Shown piece after piece: positions 36,541-46,069 of a DNA stretch of 64,000 nt. The position numbers and the translations under genes were made by a program. Location of the stretch: NCBI RefSeq assembly GCF_000744815.1, contig NZ_JQMQ01000005.1:1-64000 (forward strand), written 5' to 3'. The notes under the pieces were generated by a model. The model worked only from the letters and a program-made list of their open reading frames with translations. It had not been told where the DNA came from and ran no database searches. Origin of the DNA: Phaeacidiphilus oryzae TH49. GTDB taxonomy: Bacteria > Actinomycetota > Actinomycetes > Streptomycetales > Streptomycetaceae. Position 1 is the stretch's first letter. Each line of letters begins with the position of its first letter.

Positions 36541-38445
36541 GTGCACAGGCGCAAGTCACGGCGCTCAGTGATCGCAATGGCGGCCGGGGGCGCACTCGCC
36601 GTCGGCTGCCTGGCGCTGGTCCCGGCGGTCAGCCAGGCCGCGTGGGGCGGGTCCTCGGGGGACGGAGCGAACGCGGAGCAGTCCCAGTTCGCCGACGCCG
36701 CCTCGGAGTTCCACGTCCCCGAGGCCGTTCTGATGGCGGTCGCCTACCAGGAGTCGGCGTGGGAGGCGCATCCCGGGCAGTACAACACCTCCGGCGGGTA
36801 CGGGCCGATGAACCTCACGGACGTCACCTCGCGGATGCTGGACGGCGGTGAGGTGGGCGCGGCCGGCCGGCACGACCTCTCACCGCTGCTGAGCTCTCCC
36901 TCCCTCCACACCCTGACCACCGCCGCCCGGCTCACCGGCGCGAGCGCCGATCAGCTGCGCCAGGACACCGCGCAGAACATCCGCGGCGGCGCGGCCCTCC
37001 TCGCCTCCTACGAGAAGCGGCTCACCGGCTCGACCCCGAGCGACCCGGCCGCCTGGTACGGCGCGGTGGCGCGGTACAGCCAGGCCTCGGACCGGAAGTC
37101 GGCCGGCCTCTTCGCCGACCGGGTCTTCAGCACCCTGAAGTCGGGGGCCAGCCGCACCACCCAGCAGGACGCCAAGCTGCGGCTGGACGCCCTCCCCTCG
37201 CTGAAGCCCCTGATCGACCAGCTGGCCAAGCTGGGCCTGAAGGCCGGCGACAGCGGCGGCGCCGAGTGCCCGCCGGACGTGGACTGCTCGGTGCTGGCCG
37301 CGAACGCGGCCGACCTGCAGGTCGCGAACCGCCCCTCGGACGGCGTGGCCATCAGGTACATCGTCCTCCACGACACCGAGTCCTCGTACGACGCGGCGAT
37401 CAAGACCTTCCAGCAGCCGGGCGGCGACGCCGCGCAGTACGTCATGCGCTCCTCGGACGGCGCGGTGACCCAGATGGTGCCGAACGAGGACATCGCCTTC
37501 CACGCCGGCAACTACTGGTTCAACATGCACTCGATCGGCATCGAGCACGAGGGCTTCGCCGCGCAGGGCGCCACCTGGTACTCGCAGACCCAGTACGAGG
37601 CCACCGCCGACCTGGTGCGCTACCTCGCCCTCCGGTACGGGATCCCGCTGGACCGCCAGCACATCATCGGCCACGACGACGTCCCCGGTCCCGCGGACAG
37701 CTATGTCGCCGGGATGCACTGGGACCCGGGCCCGTACTGGGACTGGAACAGGTTCATGGAGCTGGTGGGCGCGCCCACCGACGCCGGACCGCACGGCGTC
37801 GGCCCGGTCGGCACCGCGGTGACCATCTCACCGGACTTCCCGGCCAACAGCCAGACCGTCAAGGTCTGCCCCGCGGACGACCCCAGCGGGAACACCCCCG
37901 CCTGCACCGAGCGCACCGAGAACGCCAACTTCCTCCCGGTCCGCACCGCTCCGAGCGCCGACGCGCCGCTCTTCGGCGACCAGGCCGTCCACCCCAAGGG
38001 CGGCAGCGGCACCGACGAGATCAGCGACTGGGGCAGCACGGTCCAGGCGGGCCAGCAGTTCGTGGTCGCCGGGCGCAGCGGCGACTGGACGGCGATCTGG
38101 TTCAGCGGCGCCAAGGTGTGGTTCTACAACCCGGGCGGCGGGAACACCACCCTCAGCCTCGGCGCCCGGGTGCTGCACACCACCGGCGGCCCGGCCCAGC
38201 TGTACGGCTCCGGCTACCCGCAGGCGGACGAGTACCCGGCAGGGCTGAAGGCCTCCACCCAGTCCCCGTACACGGTCTACTCGTTCCCGGCCGGCCAGGC
38301 GTACGTGGCCACCCGGGCGGCCGTCCCCGCGGACGACTTCTTCACCGACGGCGACAAGCACGTCAGCGGCAGCGAGAGGTACTACACCATCCAGTTCAAC
38401 CACCGCCTGGCGCTGGTGAACTCGGCTGCGGTGACGGCCGGCTGA
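36541..38445 (+). CDS. secreted N-acetylmuramoyl-L-alanine amidase (Ami_2) with lysozyme-like N-domain
   Basis: The 634-residue precursor has a basic signal peptide (residues 1-34). A transglycosylase-like helical domain (about 45-200) contains AVLMAVAYQESAWEA. A zinc amidase domain (about 265-415) contains IVLHDTES (His277), FHAGNYWFNMHSIGIEHEGF and GHDDVPGPADSYVAGMHWDP; these carry the expected zinc ligands. A C-terminal region with SH3-like features follows. It should cleave the sugar-peptide bond in peptidoglycan. The GTG start has only a distant GAGAGG. Confidence 0.88.
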   Translation: MHRRKSRRSVIAMAAGGALAVGCLALVPAVSQAAWGGSSGDGANAEQSQFADAASEFHVPEAVLMAVAYQESAWEAHPGQYNTSGGYGPMNLTDVTSRMLDGGEVGAAGRHDLSPLLSSPSLHTLTTAARLTGASADQLRQDTAQNIRGGAALLASYEKRLTGSTPSDPAAWYGAVARYSQASDRKSAGLFADRVFSTLKSGASRTTQQDAKLRLDALPSLKPLIDQLAKLGLKAGDSGGAECPPDVDCSVLAANAADLQVANRPSDGVAIRYIVLHDTESSYDAAIKTFQQPGGDAAQYVMRSSDGAVTQMVPNEDIAFHAGNYWFNMHSIGIEHEGFAAQGATWYSQTQYEATADLVRYLALRYGIPLDRQHIIGHDDVPGPADSYVAGMHWDPGPYWDWNRFMELVGAPTDAGPHGVGPVGTAVTISPDFPANSQTVKVCPADDPSGNTPACTERTENANFLPVRTAPSADAPLFGDQAVHPKGGSGTDEISDWGSTVQAGQQFVVAGRSGDWTAIWFSGAKVWFYNPGGGNTTLSLGARVLHTTGGPAQLYGSGYPQADEYPAGLKASTQSPYTVYSFPAGQAYVATRAAVPADDFFTDGDKHVSGSERYYTIQFNHRLALVNSAAVTAG

Positions 38446-38541
38446 CGCCGTGTCGACCCGCGTGGCCCGGGGGCAGCCAAGGGCCGCGCGGGGGCCCGCC
38501 TCCGCAACGGGCGCCCGCGGTCGTCCGGCTCGTCGACGAGC

Positions 38542-39072
38542 TCAGGGACGGCGTTCGGTCTCCGCCGGAAGGGCGTAGAGGCCGGGCAGGTTGACCACGA
38601 TCGCCTCCTGGGTGCTGCGGGCGATGACGACCACGGCCTCGTCCTCGGGGTCCGGATTCTCCTCGCGATGCGGGACGTACGGGGGAACGAAGATGTAGTC
38701 CCCGGGGCCGGTGCGGAGGCGGATCTCCCGGCGCTCGCCGTCCCGCTCCTCCAGGAAGACGAACTCCGGGTGCCCGCTGACGATGTAGATCCCGGTCTCC
38801 GACTCGCCGTGGTGGTGGTCGGCGGAGGCGGTGGCCGGGGCCACGTGGGTCTGCCCCATCCACATCCGCTCGGAGCCCACCCGGTCGCCGCTGATCGCCG
38901 CGAACCGGCGCATGCCGCCGCTCTGCGCGGTCGAGCCGTCCAGGGAGCCGGCGGGGACGTGGTGGACCCGCGTCGCCGTCTCGGGGAGCGGGCCCGCCGG
39001 GCCGCCGGTGCCGAGATCGGGGTGGAAACCGTCGCGGGGCGACTCTGAGGCGGGGGGCGGCTGTGCGGTCAT
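38542..39072 (-). CDS. cupin-domain protein
   Basis: The 176-residue protein contains a cupin beta-barrel: ASADHHHGESETGIYIVSG gives the His-His-Glu metal motif, and GDYIFVPPYVPHREENPD gives the second histidine motif. It likely binds a metal; the reaction or ligand is unknown. Its ribosome site is weak. It is convergent with the amidase gene. Confidence 0.85.
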   Translation of the reverse strand: MTAQPPPASESPRDGFHPDLGTGGPAGPLPETATRVHHVPAGSLDGSTAQSGGMRRFAAISGDRVGSERMWMGQTHVAPATASADHHHGESETGIYIVSGHPEFVFLEERDGERREIRLRTGPGDYIFVPPYVPHREENPDPEDEAVVVIARSTQEAIVVNLPGLYALPAETERRP

Positions 39073-39290
39073 GAGGTGTCTGGTCCCGATCGTGCGAGGG
39101 AGGGCGGCGGCGGGGGAACCGATCGCTCGGACGAGGGGACGATAAGAGCCTCCGAGGAGGGTGTCAAAGGGCGGCGGAGCCGGGGCCTCCACCGACGATC
39201 CGCCGCTGGAGGCCCCGGCGGCAGGCAGTGCGACGCTGGGCGCGGGCTGCGCGCAAGACCGCACTGCCTGGTGCCGGGTGCCGGGCTCCC

Positions 39291-39320
39291 GGGCCGCCGG
39301 GCCGCCGGGCCGCCGGGCCG
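39291..39320. repeat. short GGGCCGCC tandem repeat
   Basis: An 8-base unit (GGGCCGCC) is repeated about three and a half times just beyond the stop codon of the Gln-rich gene. It may serve as a weak terminator or be simple slippage sequence. The rest of 39073-39323 shows no gene. Confidence 0.5.
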
Positions 39321-39323
39321 GAA

Positions 39324-39695
39324 CTACTGCCAGCCGTCCTGCTGCTGGCCACTCTGGTAGCCGTTGTCCTGCTGGCCCTGGTAGCCCCCGTTGTCCTGGG
39401 CACCGTAGCCGTTGTCCTGCTGCCGGTCCTGGGAAGCGTTGTCCTGGTAGCCGTTCTCCTGGGAGCCGTAGCCCTCGGACCGGTCGCCGCCGTCCTGCCG
39501 GCCCTGCTGCTCCTGGCCGTCGCCGGTGAAGCGGTTGGCGAGCTGGTCGGCGCCCGCACTGATCTGGTCGTCGAAGCGGTGTCCGGTCTGGTCCTGTGCG
39601 AAGGCCTCCGCCCGGTCGATGCCCTTGCGCGCGATCTCCGGGTTGTCCTCGGCCCACTCCTCCGCCTTGCGCGCGAAGTCGCCCAGTCCACTCAT
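39324..39695 (-). CDS. MT0933-type antitoxin-like protein with Gln/Gly/Asn-rich tail
   Basis: The 123-residue product begins with an MT0933-like antitoxin segment (MSGLGDFARKAEEWAEDNPE, then HRFDDQISAGADQLANRF, about 1-55). The last 60 residues are low complexity, rich in Gln, Gly, Asn, Asp and Tyr, with repeats such as QQDNGYGAQDNGGYQGQQDN. No toxin gene is next to it. GGGAGA precedes the ATG. The tail may drive self-association. Function is uncertain. Confidence 0.7.
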   Translation of the reverse strand: MSGLGDFARKAEEWAEDNPEIARKGIDRAEAFAQDQTGHRFDDQISAGADQLANRFTGDGQEQQGRQDGGDRSEGYGSQENGYQDNASQDRQQDNGYGAQDNGGYQGQQDNGYQSGQQQDGWQ

Positions 39696-39718
39696 GGTTC
39701 TCTCCCTCTCGGATTGCG

Positions 39719-39744
39719 GCACGGCATCCCCGTGTATGCCGTGC
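39719..39744. promoter_or_regulatory. inverted repeat in the leader of the Gln-rich gene
   Basis: GCACGGCAT-N8-ATGCCGTGC is a perfect 9-base-pair repeat 24 bases before the start at 39695. It may be an operator or a leader hairpin. The rest of the gap (39745-39972) shows nothing clear. Confidence 0.5.
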
Positions 39745-39972
39745 CCACAGACGGTCGTGCGCCCGTTCTGTGCAATTGCCACCTTTTGCGGTGCTTTGCG
39801 TCGCCGAATATAGCCCCGTCGAGTGAACGGAAGGCCCCGTCCTGCATGACGTCACAAACCGCTCACAGGAACCGCCGGGCCCGACCTCAAGGCCGGTCGG
39901 CGACGCACTGGAGAGACTCCGCGGACCCCCCTGCCCTTACGCGACTTCTCGGAGGAATTCATGTGACCTGGG

Positions 39973-41829
39973 TCACACTCGACCGGCCCCGGTCCCGCCC
40001 ATCGCCCTGGCGCGCGCGAGGTTGACGCCGCTGGAGATGACCCCGATATGACTGAAGGCCTGCGGGAAGTTCCCGATGAAGGCGCCCGTCGACGGGTCGA
40101 TCTGCTCCGGCAGCAGTCCCAGCGGCCCGGCCCGGCCGCACAGCGACTCGTACAGCTCCTCCGCCTCGTCCAGCCGCCCCTGCTTCACCAGGTTGTCCAC
40201 CAGCCAGAAGCTGCACAGCAGGAAGGCGCCCTCGTCACCCGGGAGCCCGTCCGGGGTGTCCTGGTGGAGGTAGCGGTAGAGCAACCCGCCGCCCGCGGAG
40301 AGCCGTTCGGCGATCGCCCGGGTCGTGGCGGCCATCCGCGGGTGGTCCGCCGGCAGGACGCCGCGCAGCGGTAGCGCGAGGAGGCTGGCGTCGAGCAGTC
40401 CCCCGCCGTCCAGGTGGGCGCTGAGGGTCTGGGCCGACTCGTCCCAGGCCTCCTCCAGGATTCGCCGGCGAAGTCCCTCCGCCTCCGTCCGCCACTTCGC
40501 GGTGCGGCCCGGCAGCCCGTGGCGCTCGCTGATCCGCGCCGCCCGGTCGAGGGCGACCTGGCACATCGCCGCCGAGTAGGTGAAGATCCGCCCCGCGCTG
40601 CGTACCTCCCAGATCCCCTGGTCCGGCTCGCGCCAGGCGGTGCCGGCGGTGTCCGCGAGGCCGGCCAGCTGGGCCCAGAGGCCCTCCGGCACCGAGCCGC
40701 CGGATTCCAGCCACTGGTACGCGCAGTCCAGCACCTCGCCGTAGACGTCGTGCTGGAGCTGGTCGGCGGCGCCGTTGCCCCAGCGGACCGGGGCGGAGCC
40801 GCGGTAGCCGGCCAGTTCGGGATCCTCCACCTCGTCCGGGATCGGCCCGCCGTCCAGGGCGTACATGATGCGCGCGCTGCCGCTCCGCTCGAAGGCGTCC
40901 AGCACCCAGCCGAGGAAGGCGCCGGCCTCGTGGTCGTAGCCGAGCCGGCGCAGGGCGAACACGGCGTAGGCGGCGTCGCGGACCCAGGTGTAGCGGTAGT
41001 CCCAGTTCCGCACCCCGCCGACGGGGGCGGGCAGGGAGGAGGTGGGGGCGGCGACCAGGGAGCCGTTCACCCAGTGATCGCACAGTTTCAGCGTGACGGC
41101 GGAGCGGCGCACCAGCTCCCGCTGCGGGCCCCGGTAGTCGCAGGTGCCCAGCCAGCGCCGCCAGGCCTCGGCGGTGTCCGCGAGGAGGGCCGGCGCGTCC
41201 AGCCGGTGGTGGCGGTGGACGCGGCACCAGCCGAGGACCACGTCGAGCCGGTCTCCCGCCGCCAGTTCGTGGACGGTGCGCAGCCCTTGCAGCGGCCGGT
41301 CGGCGCGGAGGTGGAGGCGCGGGCCGCCGCGGCCCGGGACCCGCACCTCCAGGCCGTCGCTGAGCGGGCGGGCCTGCGCGCCTCCGCGCGGGGCCAGTTC
41401 CAGCCGCAGGCGCAGCCGCCCGGACAGCACCTGGGCCGAGCGCACCAGTTCGCAGCGGTCGGCGGGGGCGTCGTCGGTGAGGTCGGCGCCGGGCCGCAGG
41501 GCCAGGGCGTCGGTGATCCGCACCAGGCCGGCGGCCGTGCGGATCTCCGTCACCAGCACGGCGGTGTCCGGCTGGTAGTACTGCCGGGCCTGCGGCGACT
41601 CGTCCGGCTCGGTCTCGGGGGCGAGGGTGAAGTGCCCGCCGCGGGCGTGGTCGAGGAGGCCGCACAGCAGCGGAGCGTCGTCGAACCGCGGCAGGCACAG
41701 CCACCGGATCGACCCGTCCAGACCGACCAGGCCCGCCGTGGCACCGTCACCGATCAGCCCGAGGTCCTCCAGCGGCGGATACCCGCCCTCGCTGCGGACG
41801 GGCCGGAACGGCGGATCGGGATCGAGCAT
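39973..41829 (-). CDS. glycoside hydrolase family 15 (glucoamylase/trehalase-like)
   Basis: The 618-residue enzyme has an N-terminal beta domain (about 1-215) and an alpha/alpha-barrel. The barrel includes the substrate-site phrase GGVRNWDYRYTWVRDAAYAV, typical of GH15 glucoamylases and trehalases. Catalytic glutamates are likely in the GPIPDEVEDPELAGYRGSAP and LPEQIDPSTGAFIGNFPQAF regions. It has no signal peptide, so it is probably cytoplasmic and may act on trehalose or maltooligosaccharides. GGGAGG precedes the ATG. Confidence 0.9.
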   Translation of the reverse strand: MLDPDPPFRPVRSEGGYPPLEDLGLIGDGATAGLVGLDGSIRWLCLPRFDDAPLLCGLLDHARGGHFTLAPETEPDESPQARQYYQPDTAVLVTEIRTAAGLVRITDALALRPGADLTDDAPADRCELVRSAQVLSGRLRLRLELAPRGGAQARPLSDGLEVRVPGRGGPRLHLRADRPLQGLRTVHELAAGDRLDVVLGWCRVHRHHRLDAPALLADTAEAWRRWLGTCDYRGPQRELVRRSAVTLKLCDHWVNGSLVAAPTSSLPAPVGGVRNWDYRYTWVRDAAYAVFALRRLGYDHEAGAFLGWVLDAFERSGSARIMYALDGGPIPDEVEDPELAGYRGSAPVRWGNGAADQLQHDVYGEVLDCAYQWLESGGSVPEGLWAQLAGLADTAGTAWREPDQGIWEVRSAGRIFTYSAAMCQVALDRAARISERHGLPGRTAKWRTEAEGLRRRILEEAWDESAQTLSAHLDGGGLLDASLLALPLRGVLPADHPRMAATTRAIAERLSAGGGLLYRYLHQDTPDGLPGDEGAFLLCSFWLVDNLVKQGRLDEAEELYESLCGRAGPLGLLPEQIDPSTGAFIGNFPQAFSHIGVISSGVNLARARAMGGTGAGRV

Positions 41830-42045
41830 CGAGGCAGGCCTCCCAGTGGCGACGGTCGCACCCTTCCACGGTGGCGGTCCCCGGCCCGCGCGGCGACATG
41901 GGGCGGCCCCGGCACGGCCCGGCGGGTGACGTCGGAGCGAACGGACGACCGGCGACGGCCGAGTGCGGACCGCTTGCGCTGACACTCCATCAGGTGATCT
42001 GATCCACAGCTGTTCGACACGGAATCCACCGAGGGAAGTCACAAC

Positions 42046-43068
42046 ATGAGACCTTCGCGCTTGCCGACCGGGTCGCGGACGGTCGCGACCGCCGCCGTCA
42101 CCGCGGCCACCGTCTCCGCGGTTCTCGGGCTCGCCGTCGCCCCGGCGCAGGCCACCGGCCCGGCGCAGGGCGCCGCCACGGCACAGGCAGCGGGCCCGGC
42201 CGTGGCGACGCTGGCGACGCCCACCACTGCTCCGGCCGCGAAGGGCGATACGCCGGCCCCCACGCCCACCCCCTCCAGCACGGCGGGCAGTGCCCGGGCC
42301 GCGGCCTCGCCGACCGCCACCGACCAAGTCGACGACGTCGCCGCGGTCGGCGGCCAGGACGTGACGATCGAGCCGGGGAGCAAGCCCGAGCTCACGGTCG
42401 GGATCGAGAACCGCGGCACCGCCCCCACCAAGGCGATACCCGCCGCCCCGCCGGGCACGACGGCGGTACTGGTGGTCTACCTCCCCGGCGACGGCCCCGG
42501 GGTCGGCACCGCCCCCGCGGCCTGCAAGCCGATGCAGGTCTGGGACGACGCCACCGACTACATGGACTACATCTACCAGGGGCTGCGGCAGGACTCGGGG
42601 GCGTTCGCCGGGCAGATGAGCGGCCTGGGGATGCCCTTCGTCTGCGGCGTCGATCATGTGCTCCAGCCCGGCCAGCGCGCCGAGTTCACCTTCGGCCTGA
42701 CCGCCGCCGCGGCCTACGACGGGCGCACCCGCGGGGCCGTCGCGATGAGCTCGCCGGACGAGACCAAGACCGCCGACAACGCCGTGACCTTCAAGGTCAG
42801 CACCGGCAGTGGTCCGACCCCCACCGCCCCCGCGGGCGGCGGCCCCAGCGCTTCGGCCACGGCGACGGCCACCCCGACGGCCACCCCGACCGTCGGCGCC
42901 GCGTCCGGCACCCCGGCGCCGTCCGCGAGCCCGACCGCGCAGAGCGGCGCGCTCGCCGACACCGGCGGCGGCGAGGACACCCTGCCACTGCTCGGCGCGG
43001 GCGCCGCTGCCGTCCTCCTCGGCGCCGGAGCGGTGGGACTGGCCCGCCGCCGGGGTCGTCCCGAGTGA
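42046..43068 (+). CDS. surface protein with LADTG sorting signal
   Basis: The 340-residue precursor has a signal peptide (TAAVTAATVSAVLGLAVAPA), an Ala/Pro/Thr-rich stalk, a globular middle of about 150 residues with two Cys (APAACKPMQ, MPFVCGVDH), and a Thr/Ser/Pro linker. The C-terminus is SGALADTGGGEDTLPLLG, a hydrophobic helix and ARRRGRPE. LADTG is a class E sortase signal. The function of the globular domain is unknown. GAGGGAAG precedes the ATG. It is divergent from the GH15 gene. Confidence 0.8.
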   Translation: MRPSRLPTGSRTVATAAVTAATVSAVLGLAVAPAQATGPAQGAATAQAAGPAVATLATPTTAPAAKGDTPAPTPTPSSTAGSARAAASPTATDQVDDVAAVGGQDVTIEPGSKPELTVGIENRGTAPTKAIPAAPPGTTAVLVVYLPGDGPGVGTAPAACKPMQVWDDATDYMDYIYQGLRQDSGAFAGQMSGLGMPFVCGVDHVLQPGQRAEFTFGLTAAAAYDGRTRGAVAMSSPDETKTADNAVTFKVSTGSGPTPTAPAGGGPSASATATATPTATPTVGAASGTPAPSASPTAQSGALADTGGGEDTLPLLGAGAAAVLLGAGAVGLARRRGRPE

Positions 43069-43080
43069 ACAGTGAACCCG

Positions 43081-43114
43081 GAGGGCACGTGCCCTCGCGC
43101 ACCCGCGCGAGGGC
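43081..43114. terminator. overlapping hairpins after the LADTG gene
   Basis: GAGGGCACGTGCCCTC (43081-43096) is a perfect palindrome, and GCCCTCGCGC-ACCC-GCGCGAGGGC (43091-43114) is a perfect 10-base-pair hairpin. They share six bases and cannot form together. The second is a good terminator. The remaining gap to 43450 shows no further feature I can support. Confidence 0.65.
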
Positions 43115-43450
43115 GTCCGGGTCTGCGCCGATCCTGGACACGTACATGAACACCGATCAGCTTGCTGAACCGTGACGGGGCAAAACGCTAAGGCTGACGA
43201 AGCATCAGGTCAACCCCGCCACACAGCCGCATGTTGAGAACTGGTGTCTTGTCATGAACCTTGACCGCAAAAGCCACTCAACAGCACACTGTTCCCCAAG
43301 GCACCCTCGTTGGGTGCCGGGCACCTCCGCGTACCGGCAGGCACGGCCGCGTACCGGAGAGCGCCCGTCCCCGGTCGTACCGGCTGCTCCGTGACGAGCG
43401 GCGGAGCACTGCCCGGCTCCGCCGCGCCGCTACGAGACGTAGGAGCCCCC

Positions 43451-45994
43451 ATGACCGGTCTCAACCGTCGCGACTTCCTCAAGGCCGCCGGCGTCGGCTC
43501 GGCCGCCCTCGCACTGCCCCTCGCCGGAGCGGCCGGCCGGGCCAGTGCCGGCACGCTGCCGCCCGGGCCGATGCGGGCGACGGTCAGTCCCTCGGGTGCC
43601 TGGCGGGTCACCGTCGACGGCCTCGGCTGGAGTTTCAGCGGATGGGTCGGCTCGGCGGCCACCGGCATCTCCACCCATACCGGAAGGGACGCCGTCGGCC
43701 CGTTCACCGAGACCGTCTTCGACCACCACGCGGGCGCGCGGAAGGGCGGCATCCGGGTCTACCCCGCCACCGCCTCGGTCGTCTTCACCGACACCTACGT
43801 CCAGGCCGGGGCGAACGGCAGCCCCTTCCCGACCTTCACCGGCTATCCGGGGCTCCCCCACCACCTCAGCCACAGCGACTGCTTCGCCCGCTTCCAGTTC
43901 AACACCTTCGCCGGCGCCTCGGACAGCCCGTGGGTGTTCTTCGACGACCACGGCGACACCTTCATCCTGTCCGCGGCGGACCGCTTCCAGGAGGCGCAGA
44001 CCTCACAGGCCGCGGACGGCTCGATCGCCGCGGGCGTGCTGGACTCGATCGGCACCCTGCCGGCCGGCTACACCCGGCGGACCATCGTCACCGCCCGGCC
44101 CGGGATCGCCGCCGCCCACCGCGCCTGGGGCAGCACCCTCACCCGGCTCGCCGGCAAGCCGCTGCCGCCCAACGACCGCGGAGTCATCCTCAACACCCTC
44201 GGCTACTGGACCGACAACGGCGCCGACTACTACTACAAGTTCGACCAGAGCAAGGGCTACACCGGCACCCTGCTGGCCGTCCGCGACGAGTGGGCCGCCC
44301 ACCGGCTCCCGATGGGCTACCTGCAACTCGACAGCTGGTGGTATCCGAAGGGTCCGAACGCCGACTGGAACGACCTGCCCGACGGCACCTACCTCTACGA
44401 GGCGGACAAGGACCTCTTCCCCGACGGCCTCCCCGCCTTCCAGAAGCAGCTGGACAAGCCGCTGATCACCCACGCCCGCTGGATGGACGGGTCCAGCCCG
44501 TACCACGGGCAGTACTCCTTCTCCGACAACGTGATCACCGACCCGGCGTTCTGGCAGAAGACCATGGACTACCTCAAGGAGGCCGGGGTCGTCGTCTACG
44601 AGCAGGACTGGCTCTGCAGCCACGCCCAGCCCGCCGAGAACCTCACCGACGCCGACGCCTTCTTCGACTCGATGGCCCGGTCCGCGGCCGGCGACGGCCT
44701 CGACCTCCAGTACTGCATGGCGCTGCCGCGCGACTACCTGCAGAGCGTCCACTACCCCAACCTCACCACGATCCGGGTCAGCGACGACCGCTTCGACCGC
44801 CCGAAGTGGGACATGTTCCTCTACGACTCCCAGTTCGCCGGCGCGCTCGGCGTGTGGCCGTGGGTGGACGTCTTCATGAGCGGCGAGATCGACAACCTCC
44901 TGCTGGCCAACCTGTCCGCGGGCCCGGTCGGCGTGGGGGACGCGCTGGGGAAGGTCGACGCCGGCCACCTGTTCCAGGCGGTCCGCTCGGACGGCGTCAT
45001 CGTCAAGCCAGACGTGCCGATCGTGCCCACCGACGCCACCTACATCGCCGAGGCGGGGGCGGCGGCCGGGAGCCCGCCGCCGATGGTCGCCGCCACCCAC
45101 GTCGCCCACGAGGGCCTGACCTACCGTTACGTCTTCGCCTACGCCCGGAGCTTCGCCACCCCGCAGCAGCTCTACCAGGCGGAGGACGCCCGGCTCTCGG
45201 GCGCGGTCGTCGGGACCGGCGAAGCCGGCTACACCGGCAGCGGCTACGCGGACTACCAGCACGACAGCGGCGACTACGTCGAGTGGACGGTGGAGGCGCC
45301 CGCCGCCGGCACCTACACCCTGCAGTTCCGCTACGCCAACGCCTCGTTCACCGACCGCCCGCTGGCGGTCTCGGTCAACGGCGGCGAGGCACGGACCCTG
45401 TCCTTCCCCTCCACCGGCTGGTGGACCACCTGGAGCGTGGTGGGGCTGACCGCCGAGCTCACCGCGGGCGCCAACACCGTACGCGCGACGGCGACCGGCG
45501 CCGGCGGCGGCAACATCGACTGGCTCGGCGTGACCCGGGGCTCCGTCCCCACCGGCATGGTCCAGCAGGCCTCCTTCGCCCCGGCCGAGCTCGGCCTGAC
45601 CGGTCCCGCCTACGCCTACGACTACTTCGCCGGGACCGGCGCCCTGGTCGGGCCCGGCGGCCGGGTCAGCGCGAGGGTCACCGGCGGGACGTACTGGATC
45701 GTGGCCCCGGTGGGCCCGTCCGGCATCGCCTTCCTCGGCGACGCCGGGAAGTTCGTGGCGCACGGCGCCAAGCGCATCGAGCGCCTGAGCGACGACGGGG
45801 TGGTGCACGCCACGGTCGCCTTCGCCGCCGGAGAGGGCCCCGTCACCCTCCACGGCTACGCCCCGCGCAAGCCCACCGCCACCGCCGGCACGGGCGGCGT
45901 GGGCCCCGTCTCCTACGACGCCGCGACCAGGCGGTTCAGCGTCACCGTCCACGCCGGGGCGGGTGATCGCGCGGTCATCGCCGTCAAGCCCTGA
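43451..45994 (+). CDS. Tat-exported glycoside hydrolase with CBM35/CBM6-like module
   Basis: The 847-residue protein has a twin-arginine signal (NRRDFLKAAGVGSAALALPL). A catalytic region (about 200-560) contains YLQLDSWWYPKG and VVVYEQDWLCSH, whose Asp residues recall retaining alpha-galactosidase-type barrels. A carbohydrate-binding module follows (about 575-700): QLYQAEDARLSGAVVGTGEA, then GSGYADYQHDSGDYVEWTVE. A beta domain ends the protein. The substrate is unknown. The ATG at 43451 has AGGAG upstream; the open frame extends before it without protein character. Confidence 0.82.
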   Translation: MTGLNRRDFLKAAGVGSAALALPLAGAAGRASAGTLPPGPMRATVSPSGAWRVTVDGLGWSFSGWVGSAATGISTHTGRDAVGPFTETVFDHHAGARKGGIRVYPATASVVFTDTYVQAGANGSPFPTFTGYPGLPHHLSHSDCFARFQFNTFAGASDSPWVFFDDHGDTFILSAADRFQEAQTSQAADGSIAAGVLDSIGTLPAGYTRRTIVTARPGIAAAHRAWGSTLTRLAGKPLPPNDRGVILNTLGYWTDNGADYYYKFDQSKGYTGTLLAVRDEWAAHRLPMGYLQLDSWWYPKGPNADWNDLPDGTYLYEADKDLFPDGLPAFQKQLDKPLITHARWMDGSSPYHGQYSFSDNVITDPAFWQKTMDYLKEAGVVVYEQDWLCSHAQPAENLTDADAFFDSMARSAAGDGLDLQYCMALPRDYLQSVHYPNLTTIRVSDDRFDRPKWDMFLYDSQFAGALGVWPWVDVFMSGEIDNLLLANLSAGPVGVGDALGKVDAGHLFQAVRSDGVIVKPDVPIVPTDATYIAEAGAAAGSPPPMVAATHVAHEGLTYRYVFAYARSFATPQQLYQAEDARLSGAVVGTGEAGYTGSGYADYQHDSGDYVEWTVEAPAAGTYTLQFRYANASFTDRPLAVSVNGGEARTLSFPSTGWWTTWSVVGLTAELTAGANTVRATATGAGGGNIDWLGVTRGSVPTGMVQQASFAPAELGLTGPAYAYDYFAGTGALVGPGGRVSARVTGGTYWIVAPVGPSGIAFLGDAGKFVAHGAKRIERLSDDGVVHATVAFAAGEGPVTLHGYAPRKPTATAGTGGVGPVSYDAATRRFSVTVHAGAGDRAVIAVKP

Positions 45995-46069
45995 CCCCCG
46001 CCCGGCGCACCCGCGCCGCCGGGTACAGTCCTGGGCGGGAACAGATCAACCGTGCGAGAGGTACCCGCC

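Noticed and set aside
39973-42657. A longer minus-strand frame that would extend the GH15 protein upstream to 42657.
   Set aside because: The extra part is antisense to the LADTG surface-protein gene and lacks protein character; the ATG at 41829 has a strong ribosome site.
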